Shown: in pieces, positions 8,081 to 15,590 of the stretch
Numbering within the stretch: position 1 is the first letter of the stretch
Layout: every line of letters starts with the position of its first letter
Assembly: GCA_902493915.1 (NCBI GenBank)
Contig: CABUQY010000012.1
Span: 1 to 30,314, forward strand
DNA: 30,314 nucleotides
Source: an uncultured Collinsella sp.
GTDB taxonomy: Bacteria > Actinomycetota > Coriobacteriia > Coriobacteriales > Coriobacteriaceae
Reading direction: 5' to 3'
Made by a program: the position numbers and the translations under genes
The notes under the pieces: generated by a model
Told to the model about the DNA's origin: nothing
Seen by the model: only the letters and a program-made list of their open reading frames with translations
Databases searched by the model: none

Positions 8081-8956
8081 TCAGCCAAAACGTCCCGTCA
8101 AATAATCCGCCGTGCGCGGATCGGTCGGATTCTTGAAGAGTTGCGCGGTGGGCGCGTGCTCCACCAGCTCACCCAGCAAAAAGAATGCGACCGAATCGGA
8201 GATACGCGCCGCCTGCTGCATATTGTGCGTAACGACCACGAGCGTGCAGGTCTCTTTGAGCTCGCAGGCCAGCTGCTCCACCACCAGCGTCGACACAGGG
8301 TCGAGTGCCGAGGTCGGCTCGTCCATCAGCAGAATGTCGGGCTGCACGGCAAGTGCGCGGGCGATGCACAGACGCTGCTGCTGGCCGCCCGAAAGACCCA
8401 GACCCGACTCTTTGAGCTTGTCCTTGGCCTCGTCCCACAGGGCGGCGCGTCGCAGGGAGTCTTCGACCAGCTCGTCGAGCACGACGCGATCGCGCACACC
8501 CATACCGCGCGGCCCATAGGCGACGTTGTCGTAGATGCTCATGGGAAACGGGTTGGGGCGCTGGAACACCATGCCCACGCGCTGGCGAAGGCGGCAGATG
8601 TCGTAGTCGCCCAGGATATCTTGACCATCGAGCGCAATCTTGCCCTCGATTCGGCAGTCCTTGATGCCGTCGTTCATGCGGTTAAAGCAGCGCAGCAACG
8701 TGGACTTTCCGCAGCCCGAAGGCCCGATGAACGAGGTAATCTGCTTGTCGCGGATCTTGATATTCACGTCCTTGAGCGCATGGTGGTCGCCATAGAACAG
8801 GTCGAGGCCCTCAACATCGATTCGCGTCGGCGAGGCGGCAAGATCCTCTGCCGTGGGGCGAGTCGCATCCCCAACCTCGCGCTCGTGCGCGGCCTCGGCC
8901 TGCGCTTTCATGAGTTCTTCAAGCTCCGTGGGCTCCACAGCCGCAGCAGCCGTCAT
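8081..8956 (-). CDS. pstB: Phosphate ABC transporter ATP-binding protein PstB
   Basis: The 291-residue product is the cytoplasmic ATPase of the high-affinity phosphate importer. It shows Walker A GPSGCGKS (78-85), the Q-loop region MVFQRPNPFPMSIYDNVAYGPR, which is characteristic of PstB, signature LSGGQQQR (188-195), Walker B ILLMDEPTSALDP and switch His in VVVTHNMQQAARI. An extra N-terminal tail of about 45 residues, Glu/Ala-rich and probably disordered, precedes the ABC domain. GGAGG upstream of ATG 8956 decides the start over the GTG at 8971. PstS, PstC, PstA and PhoU are not encoded nearby. The gap upstream (8957-9059) carries a TTGACA and a TTACA spaced 10 nt, resembling PhoP/PhoB half-sites. 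Confidence 0.95.
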   Translation of the reverse strand: MTAAAAVEPTELEELMKAQAEAAHEREVGDATRPTAEDLAASPTRIDVEGLDLFYGDHHALKDVNIKIRDKQITSFIGPSGCGKSTLLRCFNRMNDGIKDCRIEGKIALDGQDILGDYDICRLRQRVGMVFQRPNPFPMSIYDNVAYGPRGMGVRDRVVLDELVEDSLRRAALWDEAKDKLKESGLGLSGGQQQRLCIARALAVQPDILLMDEPTSALDPVSTLVVEQLACELKETCTLVVVTHNMQQAARISDSVAFFLLGELVEHAPTAQLFKNPTDPRTADYLTGRFG

Positions 8957-9032
8957 ACCGCATACCTCCACATCGATATCAATTCAGCAGTATCGATAGT
9001 AGGAATCGCGGCTCATATGCACGTGAGCGCAT

Positions 9033-9048
9033 TGTCAAGTGTTTGTAA
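9033..9048 (-). promoter_or_regulatory. Possible Pho-box-like direct repeat and -35 upstream of pstB
   Basis: On the - strand TTACA and TTGACA occur with a 10-nt repeat spacing in the 103-nt gap before pstB. This resembles TT(A/C)ACA repeats bound by PhoP in Gram-positives, and TTGACA also looks like a -35 element. No matching -10 is obvious at 17 nt, so this is tentative. Confidence 0.3.
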
Positions 9049-9059
9049 GGGCACGCTGG

Positions 9060-10298
9060 CTATGCGGCGGGCAGCTCGATGGTGAATATCGTGTGTTCGG
9101 GCGTCGATTCACATGCAACGGTACCGCCGTGCGCGCATACGATCTCCTTGGCGATGGCAAGCCCCAGTCCAGCGCCGCCGCGATTGGTCGCACGCGCCGC
9201 ATCCAGGCGATAGAACTTCTCAAAGATCACCTTGAGCTTAGCCGCAGGGATGGGATCGCCCTGATTGATAAAGCGCACGCGCACGCCACCGCCGTCCCGG
9301 CGTCTGGCCTCGATCGTGATGGTCGAGCCCTCATAGCTATAGGCAATAGCGTTTTTCATGATGTTGTTGAACACGCGAGCCATTTTGTCGCCATCCACGA
9401 GCACCGTCAGGTCCTCGCGAATATCAACTTGGACTTCCTTATGCTGCTCGTTGAGGATGGGATAGAACTCGTCAGCCACCTGAGCCAGCAGCAACCCCAG
9501 ATCAACATAGCCGCGCGTGAGCACGATATCGTGGAAGTCAAAGCGCGTGATATCGAAGAACTCTTCGATGAGCGTATCGAGCCGGTGCGCCTTGTCGAGC
9601 GCCACGCCCGTAAAGTGCGCACGTTGCTCAACCGGCAGCTCGGGAGCCTCTTGCAGCAGCGAAAGATAGCCCACTACGCTCGCAAGCGGGGTGCGTAGGT
9701 CATGTGCCAAGTACGTAACCAGATCGTCCTTGCGATGCGACTCGTCACGCAGAGCTTGCTGCACCTTGCGCTCACGGTCACGCACGCGGTTAAGGGCGCC
9801 CTCGACCTCCAAGAAGTCGCCGTCGATGTTGTCCCAGGTGTCGGGGTGATCGATCAGGCGATCTTGAATACGAGCGGCCAGCACACAATCGGCATGCTGC
9901 TCGCCCTGTTCGTAGCCCTGGTAGTACAGGGCTCGGCCGCACAAGAACATCACGCACGCGGCAAGCGCCAGCACAAAGCCAAGCATGTTGAATACAAAGC
10001 CGGCATCGAACAGCACCGGCCCTTCGATGCCGCCGAGCGCCATGGCGCCAATCGCCAACGTCATGGCCCACGCGGCGCCGCCAATCACCACGCAGCGGCG
10101 CACGATCTCAAATCGATCGATCAGCAAAAAGCCAACAAGCAGCACCGCCAAGATTCCGACGATGTTGTCGATGCCAATCAGCAGCAGGCTCAGCAAAAAG
10201 AGCAGCACCGTTGCAAGCGCACGGTTGTCGACGACCGACCTCACGTAATCAAAGAGCCGATCGGGTACCTCGAATGCCTGCCTATCGTCTTTTGTCAT
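9060..10298 (-). CDS. VanS-like sensor histidine kinase
   Basis: The 412-residue kinase starts with about 125 residues holding several hydrophobic segments (about 28-60, 70-90 and 98-120), then a charged linker and the catalytic core. The H-box reads YLAHDLRTPLASVVGYLSLL (His199), followed by DKAHRLDTLIEEFFDITRF, RVFNNIMKNAIAYS (N-box) and EKFYRLDAARATNRGGAGLGLAIAKEI (F and G2). From memory these strings are very close to enterococcal VanS, much closer than to PhoR or EnvZ. I prefer ATG 10298 to the GTG at 10304 because of GGGGAAG spacing. It is transcribed after the VanR-like regulator with a 25-nt gap. The G1 box is degenerate (NQGDPIP), also as in VanS. The signal is unknown; cell-wall stress is the reasonable inference. 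Confidence 0.88.
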   Translation of the reverse strand: MTKDDRQAFEVPDRLFDYVRSVVDNRALATVLLFLLSLLLIGIDNIVGILAVLLVGFLLIDRFEIVRRCVVIGGAAWAMTLAIGAMALGGIEGPVLFDAGFVFNMLGFVLALAACVMFLCGRALYYQGYEQGEQHADCVLAARIQDRLIDHPDTWDNIDGDFLEVEGALNRVRDRERKVQQALRDESHRKDDLVTYLAHDLRTPLASVVGYLSLLQEAPELPVEQRAHFTGVALDKAHRLDTLIEEFFDITRFDFHDIVLTRGYVDLGLLLAQVADEFYPILNEQHKEVQVDIREDLTVLVDGDKMARVFNNIMKNAIAYSYEGSTITIEARRRDGGGVRVRFINQGDPIPAAKLKVIFEKFYRLDAARATNRGGAGLGLAIAKEIVCAHGGTVACESTPEHTIFTIELPAA

Positions 10299-10323
10299 AT
10301 CCACTTCCCCACCATCAAAGGCG

Positions 10324-11019
10324 TTATTCGATTATGTAGCCGACGCCCCAGACGTTTTTGATAAAGCGCGGCTTTTGTGCGTCGTCGCCGATCTTTTCGC
10401 GCAGGTGGCGAATGTGCACCATCACCGTATTGTTGGAGCCGGGCATAAAATCCTCGTTCCACACCGCACGGAACAGGTCCTCCACGGCCACCACGCTGCC
10501 GCGATGCTCGACCAGATACAGCAAGATTGAATACTCGGTGGGTGTGAGGCGTACCGGTGCACCGTCCACCGTCACGGAACGAGCGTCGCGGTTGATCTCC
10601 AAGCCGTCGAGCTGAATGGTCGGCGACTCGGCCGCCTGTGCACGGCTACCGTAACTGGTGTAGCGGCGAAGCTGAGCGTGCACGCGCGCGATGAGCTCCA
10701 GCGGGCGGAACGGCTTAACCACGTAATCGTCCGCGCCAAGCGAAAGGCCCTCGATCTTGTCTTGCTGGGCATCGCGCGCCGTCAGCATGATCACGGGATA
10801 GGTATGGCTGGAACGGATCGTACGCAGCAGCTCAAAGCCATCGATATCGGGCAGCATGACATCAAGCAGCGCCAGATCGAACTCCTGCTCCAAAATCGCC
10901 TTGGCAGCATCGGCCCCGCTATAGGCAATCTGGACATCAAAGCCCTCTTTTGTAAGGTAGATGCCAACCAAGTCGGCGATGGCCTTCTCGTCATCAACTA
11001 CCAAAATGCGCTCGTTCAT
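10324..11019 (-). CDS. VanR-like response regulator (OmpR family)
   Basis: The 231-residue regulator has a receiver domain with the DD pair (9-10), Asp53 in LALLDVMLPDIDG, Thr80 in IMLTARD and Lys102 in YVVKPFRPLELIARVHAQLRR, and an OmpR-type winged helix (LTPTEYSILLYLVEH, NNTVMVHIRHLREKIGD, FIKNVWGVGYIIE). The FRPLELIARV, NNT-VHIRHLREK and VWGVGY strings are those of VanR. ATG 11019 has AGGAG at 5 nt. It heads a two-gene operon with the VanS-like kinase and is divergent from a D-Ala-D-Ala carboxypeptidase gene 197 nt away (start to start), the likely target. This is not a vancomycin-resistance cluster: no ligase, VanH or VanX homologue is near. Confidence 0.9.
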   Translation of the reverse strand: MNERILVVDDEKAIADLVGIYLTKEGFDVQIAYSGADAAKAILEQEFDLALLDVMLPDIDGFELLRTIRSSHTYPVIMLTARDAQQDKIEGLSLGADDYVVKPFRPLELIARVHAQLRRYTSYGSRAQAAESPTIQLDGLEINRDARSVTVDGAPVRLTPTEYSILLYLVEHRGSVVAVEDLFRAVWNEDFMPGSNNTVMVHIRHLREKIGDDAQKPRFIKNVWGVGYIIE

Positions 11020-11078
11020 GCGTGCTCCTCTCGCGCTCCATTATGCCTGAGGCGACGCACGCCACACACAACAAGCGT

Positions 11079-11105
11079 GGGTGATTAAGTCGGCCTTAAG
11101 CACCC
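11079..11105. promoter_or_regulatory. Palindromic operator candidate between VanR-like and carboxypeptidase genes
   Basis: GGGTG-a-TTAAG and CTTAA-g-CACCC flank a 5-nt centre, giving a 27-nt dyad with 10 paired positions. Outer ACAAG and CTTGT extend the symmetry with a 3-nt offset. It lies between the two divergent genes, the expected place for a VanR-like binding site. Confidence 0.5.
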
Positions 11106-11171
11106 TTGTGCCCGTTCGGGTGCGGATGTGGGCCAAGCGCGCACGCGATGATCGCCGACGCCGGCAAACGA

Positions 11172-11177
11172 TATACT
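11172..11177 (+). promoter_or_regulatory. -10 element of the carboxypeptidase gene
   Basis: TATACT lies 40 nt before the GTG start at 11217. The -35 region 17 nt upstream is poor, as expected for an activator-dependent promoter. Its position argues against the upstream in-frame starts at 11106 and 11148. Confidence 0.45.
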
Positions 11178-11216
11178 CTAGTTTCAGAAGAGACCATCCC
11201 GTCGAAAGCGAAATCT

Positions 11217-12557
11217 GTGAAGTCCCTCACCTCTTTTGCAAAGCGCTCAGCCCAGCTTGCCGCCGGCTTTGTCTGCGCTATCGCCCTTGCCGCTGGCGCG
11301 CCCACCGTCGCCGGCGCCCAAGTGCTCACGACCGACAATGTTTGCGGCAAAACCGCCGATGCGCGCGGCATCACGGCCGAAAACCTGCCCGATATCGATG
11401 CGACCAATGCCCTCGTCATGGGCAAAGACGGCACCGTCTACTATGGGCGCGGCGCCGATGAGCAGGTCAAGATTGCCTCGATCACCAAGGTCATGACCGC
11501 AATCCTAACCGTCGAGAATTGCAAGATGGACGAGAAGGTCACGGTGAGCAACGCCGCAGTCACCGTGGGCAATTCGACCGCCGGCTTGCTCGAAGGCGAC
11601 AAGCTTACCGTGGAGCAGGCGCTGCGCGGCCTGATGATTCCCTCGGGCAACGACGCCGCCATCGTGCTCGCCGAATATGTGGGCAAGAAGATCGACCCTA
11701 AGACCAAAGACGCCGAGGCCACATTTGTGAAGGCCATGAACGAGCGCGCTAAGAAGCTCGGCTGCACCGGTACGCTTTTTGAAAACCCGCATGGTCTGGA
11801 CTTTGATGAGTGGGCTGGCGATATGCACTCAACCGCACACGACGTAGCGCTGATGATGCAGGAGGCCATGAAAAACGACACGATCCGCGAGGTCGTAGCG
11901 AGCGAGGATTCCTGGATCGAGGCCACGGGCGCCGACGGCACCGACCATTCGCATTCCATGGACACGCATAACTATTTGCTGGGCCAAGATGGCAACATCG
12001 GCGGCAAGACCGGCACCACCGACGACGCGGGCTATTGCTTTACGAGCGCCTACAACCGCGACGGCGACGAGATCTACACCGTCGTTTTGAACTCCACCAC
12101 CACCGACCAGCGCTTTACCGATACCGCAACCCTTGCCAATTGGTACTACGGTCACAAGGCGGCGGTCGCAATCGCCAACACGCAGGAAAAGACCGCCAAC
12201 GGCAACCCGCTTATGGCGCGCATCAGTCAAACCGACTGGACGGATAAGACGATCGACGCCACGCTCGCCGATCCTACGGCGCAAGCGACCGTGTTTTCCC
12301 TTGCCGGCGAGGTGACCGAAAAGGTTAGCTACGACGATCTTTCGGGCACGGTGCATGTTGGCGACAAGGTAGGCAGCGTTACGCTCAAGCAGGACGGCAC
12401 CAAGGTCGCCGTCATGGACCTGGTTGCCGACGAGGAAGGCACAGGGCCGAATCCCATTGAATGGCTCCTCGTGAAGCTCGACCGCCTGGGCCGCCGCATC
12501 GACAACCGGCCACTCACGGCAGAGAGCGAGACCGTAGCCAAGGCGCCCGAGGTGTAG
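11217..12557 (+). CDS. D-alanyl-D-alanine carboxypeptidase (peptidase S11, PBP5/DacF type)
   Basis: The product (446 residues from this start) trims the terminal D-Ala from peptidoglycan stem peptides outside the membrane. An N-terminal signal peptide is clear: basic start, hydrophobic LAAGFVCAIALAAGA and a VAGA-Q cleavage site near residue 34. The catalytic motifs are SITK (Ser88, Lys91), SGN (143-145) and KTG (264-266). A PBP5-type C-terminal beta domain follows, and an amphipathic stretch near the end (IEWLLVKLDRLGRRI) could anchor it to the membrane. The frame is open from 11106, but GTG 11217 fits the signal peptide and the promoter position; its ribosome binding site is weak. It is one of only two + strand genes and is divergent from the VanRS-like pair, which likely controls it. 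Confidence 0.92.
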   Translation: MKSLTSFAKRSAQLAAGFVCAIALAAGAPTVAGAQVLTTDNVCGKTADARGITAENLPDIDATNALVMGKDGTVYYGRGADEQVKIASITKVMTAILTVENCKMDEKVTVSNAAVTVGNSTAGLLEGDKLTVEQALRGLMIPSGNDAAIVLAEYVGKKIDPKTKDAEATFVKAMNERAKKLGCTGTLFENPHGLDFDEWAGDMHSTAHDVALMMQEAMKNDTIREVVASEDSWIEATGADGTDHSHSMDTHNYLLGQDGNIGGKTGTTDDAGYCFTSAYNRDGDEIYTVVLNSTTTDQRFTDTATLANWYYGHKAAVAIANTQEKTANGNPLMARISQTDWTDKTIDATLADPTAQATVFSLAGEVTEKVSYDDLSGTVHVGDKVGSVTLKQDGTKVAVMDLVADEEGTGPNPIEWLLVKLDRLGRRIDNRPLTAESETVAKAPEV

Positions 12558-12587
12558 GGCTGGGGGAACATTACATTTGAGATTGGA

Positions 12588-12613
12588 GAGGCGTCCAACG
12601 GGCGCCTCTTTTT
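12588..12613 (+). terminator. Intrinsic terminator of the carboxypeptidase gene
   Basis: GAGGCG (12588-12593) pairs with CGCCTC (12603-12608) around a 9-nt loop, followed by five T. Confidence 0.88.
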
Positions 12614-12717
12614 GAATACCTCTTAAACGGGATGCGTCAGAATCACCAAAGCGACATTGCTAGCCGTTTACCTTCGCTGTGTCTTTTCGGACCTTGAAAA
12701 CGGGTCCACCGGGCATG

Positions 12718-13869
12718 CTAGTAGATCCTTTCGACCTCCTTGGTCAAGGCCCTGAAAAGGTCCCCAGCTGAGGGGTCTGCCCCAGGACACAGCGATTGCC
12801 AGGCACCCGTTTCTCCGATGGTGCCCGCACTCGTCATAACAAGATCGTCGCTCCGCCTGCGAATGGAGACACTAACGGAGCGGCCATTATGGAACCCATG
12901 GATATCGACTTTATTTATGCGCCCATCAGCTAGATAACTAATCATGACATTGATGCTGTCACCATACTCCGGCAATTCGAAGCCGTGGGAATCCATCAAT
13001 AGCTTCACGTCCTGATGGTAAATGCGGGCCTCGACGACATTCTTGGGCATCTTCCCCGTCTTTGTTGGAGAGCAAAAGCTGATGCTTGGCTCCTCTTCGC
13101 TCATGCCTCGGTCAAACCTAAGCATGCACGGGCATACCGACTCAATGGTTCGCAAGGCGTCCGCCGCGACCTTTTCCTCGGTAAACATCTCCACGTCGAT
13201 GCCGTTTTCTTCCATATAGGCACGGTTTTTACGTTGAAGCTCTAGCCGAGCCGCAGCCTCCCCATCTCCACGCTGTTCCCAATTTCCGGAGTCGGCGACA
13301 TTTCGATCGAATGTAGAATCAACGGAACATGGCGCTTGCTGTTGAGTCTGATCACTGTCGCCGAGACGCCTTAGCTCGGAGCGTCTCATCAGTAGTGTCA
13401 CAATATCAAACAGCCAACCAAATCCAAAAAGGCCAAAGGTAAAGAGATATAGAAAGAAGCTACCCCACATCCGTGCATACGCCCTATGAGCGCCCGACCA
13501 CCCAAGAAGGAAGCATAGCAAAAGCGCCTTGTTTGCCCTGTCAACCGACGTAATCTCTCGAGTGAGAGATTTCTGTTCAGGCTTCGCCAAAGGTGTAATT
13601 TCATGCGATGAAACAGTAATTGAGGACGTCCTTGACGCCGAGCTCCGAGCGCCTGATTTAGCAACGGCGCGAGCGACATCCCCAACTCCGACGGTCGTTC
13701 TGCTGTATACGGCATTGTAAGCAGCCTTCTTCGGATTTTTGATCCACCCCATGCCCTTCTTACCATAGCCGGGGATTATCGCCCGCTTTACCGCGCGCTT
13801 CGCTCTGCCGGTCGTTCTTGCCTTGAGTGATGTCTTTAGATTCGGCTTACGCAGCCCGACCTTTACCAT
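12718..13869 (-). CDS. TM2-domain protein with basic N-terminus, function unknown
   Basis: The product has 383 residues from ATG 13869, chosen because GGAG lies 7 nt upstream; the frame is open 23 codons further. Residues 1-60 are very basic and include KKGMGWIKNPKKAAYNAVYS, a motif I recall from Gram-positive hypothetical proteins. Residues about 108-163 form a TM2 domain: LLCFLLGWSGAHRAYA, a short turn, then FFLYLFTFGLFGFGWLFDIVTLLMRR, i.e. two membrane helices. The remaining 220 residues are soluble, mixed alpha/beta, with no motif I can name. GC content and codon choice look a little lower than in neighbours, suggesting possible acquisition. TM2 proteins have varied, poorly known roles, so no function is assigned. 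Confidence 0.75.
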   Translation of the reverse strand: MVKVGLRKPNLKTSLKARTTGRAKRAVKRAIIPGYGKKGMGWIKNPKKAAYNAVYSRTTVGVGDVARAVAKSGARSSASRTSSITVSSHEITPLAKPEQKSLTREITSVDRANKALLLCFLLGWSGAHRAYARMWGSFFLYLFTFGLFGFGWLFDIVTLLMRRSELRRLGDSDQTQQQAPCSVDSTFDRNVADSGNWEQRGDGEAAARLELQRKNRAYMEENGIDVEMFTEEKVAADALRTIESVCPCMLRFDRGMSEEEPSISFCSPTKTGKMPKNVVEARIYHQDVKLLMDSHGFELPEYGDSINVMISYLADGRINKVDIHGFHNGRSVSVSIRRRSDDLVMTSAGTIGETGAWQSLCPGADPSAGDLFRALTKEVERIY

Positions 13870-14009
13870 ATTTCTACTCCATCCCCTCGGAACCCCACAC
13901 CGGGGTGCACGAGCACGCCTGGGTCTCCCCGTTTTCAAGCGCCCCGTGTTTGCCTAATGTTCACGCCCTTTCGGACTCTAATCCCCAGCTGCCATTCTTG
14001 ATAATAAAA

Positions 14010-14031
14010 AAGGGCCCCAAATGGGACCCTT
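14010..14031 (-). terminator. Intrinsic terminator of tRNA-Ser
   Basis: On the - strand AAGGGTCCC pairs with GGGGCCCTT around a 4-nt ATTT loop (one T-G pair) and is followed by a run of T. Confidence 0.88.
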
Positions 14032-14045
14032 CTTCAAAGTCATAC

Positions 14046-14136
14046 TGGCGGAGAGCTGGGGATTCGAACCCCAGATGCCCTTTTGGGGCATACTCGCTTA
14101 GCAGGCGAGCACCTTCGGCCTCTCGGTCAGCTCTCC
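14046..14136 (-). tRNA. tRNA-Ser (anticodon GCT)
   Basis: The - strand folds as a class II tRNA: acceptor GGAGAGC with GCTCTCC, D-arm, anticodon stem CTCGC/GCGAG with loop CTGCTAA (anticodon GCT, reads AGC and AGU), a long variable arm (TGCCCCAAAAGGGCA) and T-arm CTGGGGTTCGAATCCCCAG. Discriminator G and CCA are encoded. The large variable arm is the serine identity feature. Confidence 0.96.
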
Positions 14137-14150
14137 GTAACAGCCGTTCT

Positions 14151-14179
14151 ATAGTAACCAAACAGCCGAAGTTGGGCAA
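14151..14179 (-). promoter_or_regulatory. Promoter of tRNA-Ser
   Basis: On the - strand TTGCCC and TACTAT are separated by 17 nt, ending 14 nt before the tRNA 5' end. Confidence 0.6.
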
Positions 14180-14241
14180 GGGGAATTTTGAGGCGTTTCC
14201 TCTTTTACCTCTCTTTTACCAGTAAACGTCTCAGTCAATCA

Positions 14242-14296
14242 TCTCAACCTGTAACATCTGCAGGCCGTAATCCCCTCCAGATGTTACAGGTTGAGA
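14242..14296. repeat. Perfect 19-bp inverted repeat with 17-nt loop
   Basis: Arms 14242-14260 and 14278-14296 are exact reverse complements (core CAACCTGTAACATCTG). No T-run follows on either strand, so it is not an ordinary intrinsic terminator. It lies between tRNA-Ser and the 3' end of the AAA ATPase gene. Confidence 0.75.
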
Positions 14297-14345
14297 CAAA
14301 GATACAAGGACGGCCCCAGCGACAGCGCGGACAGCCCATTCTTTA

Positions 14346-15428
14346 TTAGTCCTCTCGAACGGTCTCCAACAGATAATCGCGCATGTATGGAATTGCAAAC
14401 GAAACACGGCCATAGCCCGCGGGCTCAATCAACCCCGCATCGATCAGACGCTTGCGATATGACCCAACTTTGTTCGCCGACAAACCCATCTTCTTGGCGA
14501 TATCGCCGTTGGCGATATCGACGCCCTCGCATTGAGCCATCGCCGCGAGATACTGAAACTGCCGTTCCGACACCCTGCGCAGCGCTGGGGCAATCACCAT
14601 AGCATTAAAGCTATCAAGAGCCGCCTGGATACCCTTACGAGCCGCCTCTTCGCTCACGCTCTCCGCCCCACTGCGCGCAGCAACCTGCCAAGCGTAATAT
14701 CCGACCAGCTGGACCATAAAGGGATAGCCTGCCGAAGCTTTTGTTAATAGCTCAGCGGCACCTTTGTCGAGCTCCTTGCCCGCTCGTCTCATCGTATCCT
14801 CAAACGATCCGCCAACTTCAAAATCGGAAAGCCGAGTAAGTTCAACATGTTTGGCTCGCTGAAGGAACGTCAACGTATCATCCACCACCACGCCATCTAC
14901 CGATGTCGGCAGCCCGGCGAAAGCGAAAGCGACATTCGCTCCTTGGCGGATCAAGAGCTGCATCTCATTGCCTAGCTCGCGCATTTCCTCAGTTGAGGCA
15001 TCCTGGATCTCGTCGAGCGTAATGAGCAGACCACCGCGCTTCGCAGCATCGTACATCGCCTCGCCCAGATGAGAGGCCGACTTCGACATCTCCATGGAGC
15101 CAAGGCTGACCCCTAAAATCGATGGGGAAATCGAGATTGATTCAAGACGAACGTTTCGCTGCAGAGCCTCGAGGATTCTATTGCAAAAACCAGCATTGGA
15201 GGCAACGTCAACGACCTCGAATCCTTTTTTGCGTGCAAGGTCACCCAATGCATTAAGGAGCACCGTTTTACCTGTGCCTCGGACGCCCGAGATGCGCATG
15301 AGTCGATCGGGGGCACCAGGACCATTCTCAAGAGCCTCGGCAAAGTCATCCAAAACAGTGTCCCGTCCGATAAGCTCAGGCGGATTCATGCCCGCCGTTG
15401 GCTTAAAGGGGTTAACAGCTTTCGTCAT
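14346..15428 (-). CDS. AAA ATPase with C-terminal winged helix (Orc1/Cdc6-like or STAND type)
   Basis: The 360-residue product has Walker A GVRGTGKT (48-55), Walker B LLITLDE (134-140) with the following IQD, and a sensor-like stretch FAFAGLPTS. The C-terminal part (about 285-360) reads like a winged helix: RQFQYLAAMA, IANGDIAKKMGLSANKVGSYRKRLIDAGLIEP, then a beta wing. This arrangement is typical of AAA_16/ORC-like ATPases of unknown cellular role, often found as single genes in actinobacterial and archaeal genomes. ATG 15428 is fixed by GAGGAGG 5 nt upstream. Directly before the ribosome binding site is a tandem array of six 9-10-nt units (15445-15501), likely an operator, so autoregulation through the winged helix is a reasonable guess. 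The role is not known. Confidence 0.82.
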   Translation of the reverse strand: MTKAVNPFKPTAGMNPPELIGRDTVLDDFAEALENGPGAPDRLMRISGVRGTGKTVLLNALGDLARKKGFEVVDVASNAGFCNRILEALQRNVRLESISISPSILGVSLGSMEMSKSASHLGEAMYDAAKRGGLLITLDEIQDASTEEMRELGNEMQLLIRQGANVAFAFAGLPTSVDGVVVDDTLTFLQRAKHVELTRLSDFEVGGSFEDTMRRAGKELDKGAAELLTKASAGYPFMVQLVGYYAWQVAARSGAESVSEEAARKGIQAALDSFNAMVIAPALRRVSERQFQYLAAMAQCEGVDIANGDIAKKMGLSANKVGSYRKRLIDAGLIEPAGYGRVSFAIPYMRDYLLETVRED

Positions 15429-15444
15429 TCTGCCCTCCTCTGCT

Positions 15445-15501
15445 AGTTTTAACAACTTTAACAAAGTTTAGCAACTTTAGCAGAGTTTAACAGTTTTAGC
15501 A
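15445..15501. repeat. Tandem array of six 9-10-nt units upstream of the AAA ATPase gene
   Basis: The + strand reads AGTTTTAACA, ACTTTAACA, AAGTTTAGCA, ACTTTAGCA, GAGTTTAACA, GTTTTAGCA without gaps: alternating 10- and 9-nt units, or three copies of a 19-nt repeat. Units recur about once per helical turn, as in iterons or multi-site operators. The array ends 17 nt before the ATG. Confidence 0.85.
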
Positions 15502-15590
15502 GGCTCGGCGGCTTTATGCCTTACCAATCCTGCCGGGTCCTCCCGCCCGCGCCGATACAAATAGCGCGGTGCGGCCCCTCTATATCGCCC

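Noticed and set aside
6604..8136. Long + strand ORF opposite the phoR- and phoB-like genes
   Set aside because: Antisense shadow; it spans two genuine genes and their junction.
9060..11019. Vancomycin resistance cluster
   Set aside because: Only regulator and kinase resemble VanRS; no vanH, ligase, vanX or vanZ gene is present.
12614..12717. GGACC/GGTCC hairpin as terminator of the TM2-domain gene
   Set aside because: The 5-bp stem with a long loop and no T-run is too weak to call.
13979..13990. ATCCCCAGCT on the + strand, matching part of the tRNA-Ser T-arm, as an att site
   Set aside because: Only about 10 nt match and the copy is inverted relative to the tRNA; an att duplication should be direct and longer.
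15445..15501. Tandem repeats as a CRISPR array
   Set aside because: Units are 9-10 nt and contiguous, with no spacers and no cas genes.
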